Positions 58,177-64,000 of a DNA stretch of 64,000 nucleotides are shown piece by piece; position 1 is the stretch's first letter; the number at the start of each line of letters is the position of its first letter. A program made the translations under genes and the position numbers. The stretch is taken from the NCBI GenBank assembly GCA_020284085.1, contig JACEVL010000029.1, positions 1,658,348 through 1,722,347 on the forward strand, written 5' to 3'. The notes beneath the pieces were generated by a model, which was not told the DNA's origin, searched no databases, and saw nothing but the letters and a program-made list of their open reading frames with translations. The DNA comes from Aporrectodea caliginosa (Eukaryota > Annelida > Clitellata > Crassiclitellata > Lumbricidae).

Positions 58177-58584
58177 TATCCATCTAGTTTAACTTGCGGG
58201 AATCTTGCTTGCAATCTTGCAATCTTGCTTGATTGCTTGAGCCACAGGCTAAAATGTCAAATCTTGCGACGACTAGTTCGATCACTTACAATCATTCAAT
58301 CGTCGTGAAACTTGGCAGACAGACTCGCCCTCGCACACACTTCATTCTATCAAAATTTCAGCTCCCCAAAAAAGGCTAGCTTATAGAATCGGGGACTCAA
58401 CTTTTCGAATCGGGAATCCCCTTTTCCGACACGCAGCGTTGTGATTGGCCAGCGTTGCCATTGGCTGCAACAGAAACGGGTGCGGTGCTTGATTAAACGG
58501 ACGCTATGTTGTAAAATGAACGCGGACTATATATTTGTAGAGGTAACTGCTTAATATGACGGATTATAGGATACTAGATGGATA
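58177..58584. mobile_element. TIR element, tandem copy 1 (408 bases)
   Basis: Starts TATCCATCTAGT and ends ACTAGATGGATA, a perfect 12-base inverted repeat. The body (CTTGCGACGACTAGTTCGAT; CGTGAAACTTGGCAGACAGA; GTTGTGATTGGCCAGCGTTG) is repeated in copy 2. No coding capacity. Confidence 0.88.
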
Positions 58585-58621
58585 TAGTAAAAACTTTGTT
58601 TTTACTATTGGTTCTTTTTAT

Positions 58622-58964
58622 TATCCATCTAGTTTAACTTGCAGGAATCTTGATTGAGCCACAGGCTAAAAAGTCAAATCTTGCGACGACTAGTTCGATC
58701 ACTTACAATCATTCAATCGTCGTGAAACTTGGCAGATAGACTCGCCCTCGCACACACTTCATTCTATCAAAATTTCAGCTCCCCAAAAGAGGCTAGCTTA
58801 TAGAATCGGGGACTAAACTTTTCGAATCGGGGAATCCCCTTTTCCGATACGGAGCGTTGTGATTGGCCAGCGTTGTGATTGGCCGCAGTCGTAAAATGAA
58901 CGCGGACTATATATTTGTAGAGGTAACTGCTTCATAAGACGCATTATAGGATACTAGATGGATA
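58622..58964. mobile_element. TIR element, tandem copy 2 (343 bases)
   Basis: Same termini and body as copy 1, same orientation, 37 bases apart. It lacks a segment near the middle of the right half (GGTGCGGTGCTTGATTAAAC in copy 1) and a short CAATCTTGCTTG duplication. GTAAAAAACTTTGTTTTTAC-like flanks follow both copies. Confidence 0.88.
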
Positions 58965-58994
58965 TAGTAAAAAACTTTGTTTTTACGGGCTGTA

Positions 58995-59105
58995 TTTTAT
59001 TTTGTTTCAAACTGACATACCGCAATACGATTACAATTCATATTACGAGCGAATGATCAGTGATCACAAGCTATTACAGGAGTCAAATTTAACTTTTGGC
59101 AACAA
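58995..59105 (-). mobile_element. Family C SINE fragment
   Basis: TTTCAAACTGACATACCGCA and ACAGGAGTCAAATTTAACT match the 3' part of 22325-22590. Confidence 0.65.
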
Positions 59106-59364
59106 GAAGAGCAGTCATTTAAGGTAATCAGAAAGCCTACTATGCAAAATAATATTACAGGTGATGTAATGTAACGTCAAATAAGACGACAGAGAAGCAG
59201 TCCAGTAAATGTCTGACAGCACATTACAGATGTAGTGTAGACAGTAAAGTATAAAGCAGAAAGTAGAGCGGACTTTAAGGCAAGTAACATTATTAGACTT
59301 GGGCTACTTAAATTGCCAGCTACATACATATAGAAGACCAGTCACCTACGACAGCTCCGGCAGA

Positions 59365-59615
59365 CAGCCATAAACATGAAGTGCTAGTGACTTCAGTTTC
59401 TCAGCCTCGGCATATGAGGGTGGGTGGCCAATCCTCTCCCTCCCTGTCTCATCTTCCCACCAACAGTGTACAATCAGTGTACTCATATAACCTAGTTCAC
59501 TATAGCGGAGCAAATCAAGCTGCTATCTCGAACCAAATTTCAGCCCAGGCAGAATTTGAACCCCATACCTCTTGCTTGACAGTCCAGCACGCTAACCACT
59601 ACACCACTGTGCACC
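59365..59615 (-). mobile_element. tRNA-derived SINE, family A
   Basis: Minus-strand head AGTGGTGTAGTGGTTAGCGT and GGTTCAAATTC; body with CACTGTTGGTGGGAAGATGA; CATGAAGTGCTAGTGACTTC at the tail side. Confidence 0.82.
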
Positions 59616-60954
59616 CATACATACATATCCCGTCATAAACAACACCAGAGAGCGAGCAGAAAATGGAAAAAGAAAAATGCGCCTGGAAGCACACTGGGAG
59701 AGCCACACCCAAGAACACAACCCGGCTGTATCAATTACCCGAGCATAATAAAAAAAACTGGCAGATATGAGACGAGATAAGCGAGTGAAAAAACGGGTGT
59801 TTACATAGGGTCAGACTACGCGAAGCCTCTTGTTAACAGCGTCACAGGAACCACGGAAGACCGTTACAAGATTGTTTGCAGCCGGGGCTCAGCAGAAAGG
59901 TTATCAAAATGCGGTCATGAAAAATTAGCCCAGCCAATCAGCCGTTCCCCGCCGAATCTAGGTCAAAAGGAGTTACAGGAAGCCTCGGCGCTGATAAAAA
60001 GTCGGCAAAGTATGGATGGTAGATAGTCTCAAATAACAATCGGTTGTGGAGAAGCGGATGGTTTGGCCGACGTTGCCGCCCAAGGCCACTCGACTGAAGC
60101 AAAGGAGAGGCAAACAGAACGGCCGGGCAATATTGCCTGGAACCGTGTTGTGGATATTATGGATACAAGGCTTGTTTGTCAGTCAGCGATGCTTTCTGCA
60201 GGGTAGAAAGCGAGGGGCAACTTCAGTGTATCTAATTCATAAAGGAGATACCTCTTCCGCTATACGTGATATCGGTCCTGCTCACTGCTTAGGTCTTTCG
60301 CGGAACACTGGTTCAGAATATCTCCACTTTATGATACATTTTACCCACACATTTCCCTCACTGAAGATACATTTTTACCCACATACTTCCCTCATTAATT
60401 GAAGCCATATATTACCAACATATTACCCTTATCAACTGAAGACATATTTAACCTACACATTACCCTCATTGAAGATTCATTTTTCTTAACTAAAGACACA
60501 TGTATTTTACCAACACACTCCCCTCACCAAAGACACATAAATTACCCATGAATACACTTCCCACACTTCCCCTACCCTCTACCCCCCCACACACACACGG
60601 AAGAAGACAGATCTTCTTCATCAGGGCACACAAGCAGGGTGCAATCCGTGGTCATTAGCGACGATGCGGAGGCAGAAGTTATACTGGGGAAAAACTTTCA
60701 CTGGAACATACATACTCTGAAGCAGTTGAGAAAAGGACCCGCCCCCATACCCCCAAGAAATGACATCCTAGTTAGAAACGTCAATGAACAGGGACAAAGA
60801 GAAGCCCGTCAGCACCGTAGGGCTGAGCAGATAACGAGCATCGCAACAAGAGCACAAGCAGCAGCAGCCACAGTGTGGTTAGTTCGTCCTAATCTGGCAT
60901 CGATTTACGGTCATTATCAAATACAAACAGCAACAGCCAACAACAGATCAACTA

Positions 60955-61445
60955 CATCAACTGCAAGCACGAGACTCATACTCATCATTCTTATCCTTCC
61001 CATCCCCCTCTTCCTTCTTTTCCTCCTTCTCCTTCTTCTTCCCATCCTCCTTCTCCTCTTCAGACTTCTTCTCCTTCTCCCTCCTCTCCTTCTCGTCCTC
61101 CTTCTTCTCCTCCTCTTCCGCCTTTTTCTCCTTCTCCCTCTTCACCTCCTCCTTCTCTTTCTCCTCCTTCTTCACCTCCTCCTTCTCTTTCTCCTCCTTC
61201 TTATTCACCTCTTCTCCTCTTCCTCCTTCTTCTTCTTCTTCTCCTTTTTCTTCTTCTTCTTCTTCTTCTTCTTCACCTCCTCCTTCTCTTTCTCCTCCTC
61301 CTTATTCACCTCTTCTCCTCTTCCTCCTTCTTCTTCTTCTTCTCCTTTTTCTCCTTCTTCTTCACCCCTCCTTCTCCTCCTCCTCCTCCTCCTTTTTCTT
61401 CTCCTTCTTCCCTCCTCCTCGTTCTCCTTTTCCACCTCCTCCACT
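60955..61445. repeat. 490-base polypyrimidine (TTC/CTC) tract
   Basis: Almost uninterrupted C/T on the plus strand, with large internal direct repeats (CACCTCCTCCTTCTCTTTCT occurs several times). The reverse reads as a Lys/Glu-rich frame and the forward as Leu/Phe/Ser; neither is a gene. Such tracts can form intramolecular triplex DNA. Confidence 0.95.
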
Positions 61446-62244
61446 TATCGTGGCAAAATTCCAGTTCAGGTCTGCGATCTACATCTAACCCCTAACAACT
61501 TGCTCTCTACTAGTACCAGCAGACACCACTACCAACAATAACAACAACAAATCCAACAATAATAGTAATAATAATAGCAACCAATGTTGATAGTGTATTT
61601 GACCACTTCTCAGGTTTTCAACTTCTATATTCAACAGTTTTTGATGAAACAAAATGTCCATAAGAAAATTATCCGAGACCGAATTTTTACGAAATGAACT
61701 AAGAAATCTTTAACTGATTACAGAACACAAACTGCTCTCTAATCTAGCAATCTCTGAGCAGGTCAAAACTGAAACATTCATTTTAAATTTCATCTAACAG
61801 TTGTGCAATCCTTGGCACTAAAGTGGACCAAGCAACCTGGCTATTGGGGGACTTGATTTGATATAGCGCCAGTGCTCCCTGACGTGGTTTTTGTATGGCT
61901 CAGAGATTTCATAGATTTACATTACATTACATTATCTATACGGACCAGAGCGCAGGTCCCAAATGTCACTGGCCGCGTGTCAGGTCAGTGCGCGCACGTC
62001 GAAAAAAAATATTCGAGGGAAAAATTGTTTACTGTGCATGCCAGTAATCGTCCGTTGCTAGGGACAGCGACGGTCGAGACCCAGCAGTTGGAGGGACGAA
62101 GGAAGGGGGGCACTGATACTCAGCGCCCGTCATAAACTATGCAAGTGCCACATATGGCAGGCTGATATTAAAGTGCCCCTCATCAGCTACACAAGCCTTA
62201 CTCAAAGACAACGGACCGGACACTCCCTCTCTCGATATGCTTGC

Positions 62245-62610
62245 CTATCTGTCTGTCTCCGTATCCCTCTGTCTGTGTCTATGTGTATTTCTGTCCATGT
62301 CTCTGTCTGTCTGTCTGTCTCTCTGTGTCTCAGTATGTTTGTTTGTCTGTCTTTGTCTCCGTTTCTCTGCCTATCTGTATCTCTCTGTCTATGTATCCAT
62401 ATGTCTCTGTCTGTCTGTTTGTGTCTGTGTCTCTCTGTCTATGTATCCATATGTCTCTGTCTGTCTGTTTCTCTCTGTTTATGTATCCATATGTCTCTGT
62501 CTGTCTGTTTGTGTCTGTGTCTCTCTGTCTGTCTGGTTCTGTCTCTCTCTGTCTGTCTCTGTTTCTCTCTCTGTCTGTCTCTCTCTATGCCTCTATATCT
62601 CTCTCTTTCT
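62245..62610. repeat. GTCT tetranucleotide array
   Basis: Imperfect CTGTCTGTCTGTTTGTGTCT repeats with a duplicated block containing CTATGTATCCATATGTCTCT (three times). Long Ser/Leu/Cys-rich frames are shadows. Confidence 0.97.
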
Positions 62611-62829
62611 TTACATGGCCAACCGCTGGCAGACCAAAGCGCCTCTTCAGACCTGTCTGTGTCCCCAAAACGTATGACTCTAGACATGGATGGATGTGCA
62701 TGTATTTAAGGGTGCTTCAATATATGTGTACGCACACATGTACATATGTGTCTATACAGTGTACATATGTAGTCTGGAAACCTAGTATGTATGTATGCAC
62801 ACAAGTTGCTGAACGACTTTATCTTTGTT

Positions 62830-62945
62830 TGGAAACCTCCGGAAACGCCTTAAGACTTTCCTGTTCCCTGGTCCAGGCACTGACGCTGGTTGAGAGCGCT
62901 GCTGATTTCGAGTGGCGCTATATAAATGTTCGATTACATTACATA
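62830..62945 (+). repeat. CR1/L2-type 3' end
   Basis: GGAAACGCCTTAAGACTTTC (KTFL-like end of ORF2) then GAGTGGCGCTATATAAATGT and TTCGATTACATTAC. Similar tails at 63030-63100 (+) and 63260-63330 (-). Confidence 0.7.
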
Positions 62946-63834
62946 CGGACTGATCTTCTGGATATTGATCTGATTACTGCTTGGTTTTGGTGCACCATCG
63001 GTTGATGCCTTGTGCATTAGACACTGGCGCAGGTCGAGAGCGCTGCTGATTTTTAGCAGAGCTATATAAATGTTCGATTATTATTACAATTACAATAGAA
63101 GTTACTAAATGCTTATGTTGCCATCGGTTGATGCCTTGTGCATTAGACACTGGCGCAATAGAAGTTACTAATTACAATAACACTTCGGTCCGTTGCTTGA
63201 AAACATTTCTGTTTCCTCAGAGTGCTCATGCTGGGAGCACCTCTGAATAGTCATTATTCATTCATTCATTTCAGATATTTATATAGCGCCCCTTCAAGAT
63301 TTCTACTCAGAGGCGCTCCCGACTACAGCGCGGACACTGAATCGGAGTTTCACGCCTAAGCGCATGAGCAATTGAGAGTGAAGGACTTGCCCAGGGTCAT
63401 TACTGCTAGAGGCGCTTTATAAATGCCCAAATACAAAACAATACAATACAAAAACAACCTGTCTTGTCACAGTTTCTAAGTTTCTACGGCCTTGAAATTT
63501 CTGCAACCCAACTCAATCATTTCTCACACTGCCCTCGCACTGCCTTTACATTCTTATCCGTTCCGGAGAATGGGTTGCGCCCATTCACTATCGTCCCATA
63601 TATTCCTCTCTTCATTTTCCTTCTCAGATCAGTAGCGCAAGGGCCAATAAAGCAAATTTGTTTTCGTTTTCTGATGTTCACTTTCATCTGACAGTCGTTA
63701 AACAGCCGTAGAAAAAAAACAACCGTTCAAAGAAAATCCGTCATGTGGAACACCGGTGGAGGTAACGGAGGTAAAGACACGGTGGCGGAATTCCGTTTCA
63801 AGCGGAAGAACCAGAATGGATCGACGCGCTAAGA

Positions 63835-63869
63835 GATAAGCGGCCCTGATAAGGGGCGCAGCTGATAAG
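63835..63869 (+). promoter_or_regulatory. Cluster of three GATAAG motifs
   Basis: GATAAG occurs at 63835, 63848 and 63864, all on the plus strand, within 35 bases of otherwise GC-rich DNA. This matches the GATA-factor consensus. Enhancer function is inference; the motif alone is short. Confidence 0.35.
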
Positions 63870-64000
63870 GGCATCAAAACTCGTCAAAGCACTTCAACAT
63901 ATCAACATATCGACCAGGGTTCTATCCTGCCGCAGCAGATGCCTGGGGTGGGGTAGAAACCAATGACAACCCGACCCCCAACACCCGCTGCCCTGGTCTT

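Larger units (their letters stand above)
58085..64000. other. PBX 5' intron or upstream DNA
   Basis: The acceptor at 58085 requires an upstream exon. No frame with the conserved first part of PBC-A was found here on the minus strand. Contents: tandem TIR elements, SINE fragments, a polypyrimidine tract, a GTCT array, L2-type tails and a GATA-site cluster. The stretches 59.64-60.6 kb, 61.5-62.2 kb and 63.45-63.8 kb are unique with no feature recognised. Confidence 0.6.

Noticed and set aside
60046..60402. 118-codon plus-strand frame starting MEKRMVWPTLPPKATRLKQR
   Set aside because: No recognisable family, no splice-site support, and antisense to the expected PBX intron; could be checked against transcript data.
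60639..61541. 300-codon plus-strand frame
   Set aside because: Most of it is the polypyrimidine tract; the non-repetitive first 100 residues show no domain or conserved motif.

Overview
The window is animal nuclear DNA: genes split into small exons with GT/AG introns, abundant tRNA-derived SINEs, CR1/L2-type retrotransposon ends, hAT and PIF/Harbinger-type MITEs, and very many micro- and minisatellites. Both genes match bilaterian families. The repeat profile and many TAGGCCTA-like palindromes suggest a marine invertebrate, but the species cannot be fixed from this sequence alone.

Two protein-coding genes are supported, both on the minus strand. The left gene (191-28262) is a RalGDS/RGL-family guanine-nucleotide exchange factor for Ral GTPases. 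Thirteen exons join in one reading frame with matching splice phases and give 625 codons: a family-specific N-terminus, a REM (RasGEF-N) domain, the complete CDC25 catalytic domain and the start of a Ser-rich linker. The Ras-association domain and stop codon must lie left of base 1. The right gene (52553-58084) is the PBC-class TALE homeobox gene PBX/extradenticle. Six exons cover the end of PBC-A, PBC-B, the homeodomain and a short C-terminus with stop codon; the first exons lie to the right, probably beyond base 64000.

The genes run head-to-tail: about 24 kb separates the PBX stop from the first RGL coding exon found. Vertebrate PBX and RGL/RALGDS paralogs are linked in each arm of the MHC paralogon, so this pair is a candidate for the unduplicated ancestral linkage.

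The remaining roughly 95% is intron and intergenic DNA. 1-28 kb: RGL introns full of satellites, several next to exons; in one, a minisatellite repeats the exon end and splice donor itself. 16-23 kb: a 1.56 kb hAT element, a hAT MITE inside a SINE, and a 5'-truncated CR1/L2 copy. 28-52 kb: gene-poor spacer with two adjacent MITEs near 31 kb, a perfect 32-bp inverted repeat near 34-36 kb, 18-bp and 24-bp minisatellites at 36.6-38 kb, a 245-bp ATC tract at 44 kb, and a SINE interrupted by a hAT MITE at 46.5 kb. 52-58 kb: PBX exons, one followed by a 143-bp tandem triplication that includes its 3' end. 58-64 kb: PBX upstream or intronic DNA with two tandem copies of an inverted-repeat element, a 490-bp polypyrimidine tract and a GATA-site cluster.

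No rRNA, functional tRNA, CRISPR or prokaryotic features are seen. All exon calls rest on reading protein similarity and splice sites by eye, not on transcript data.
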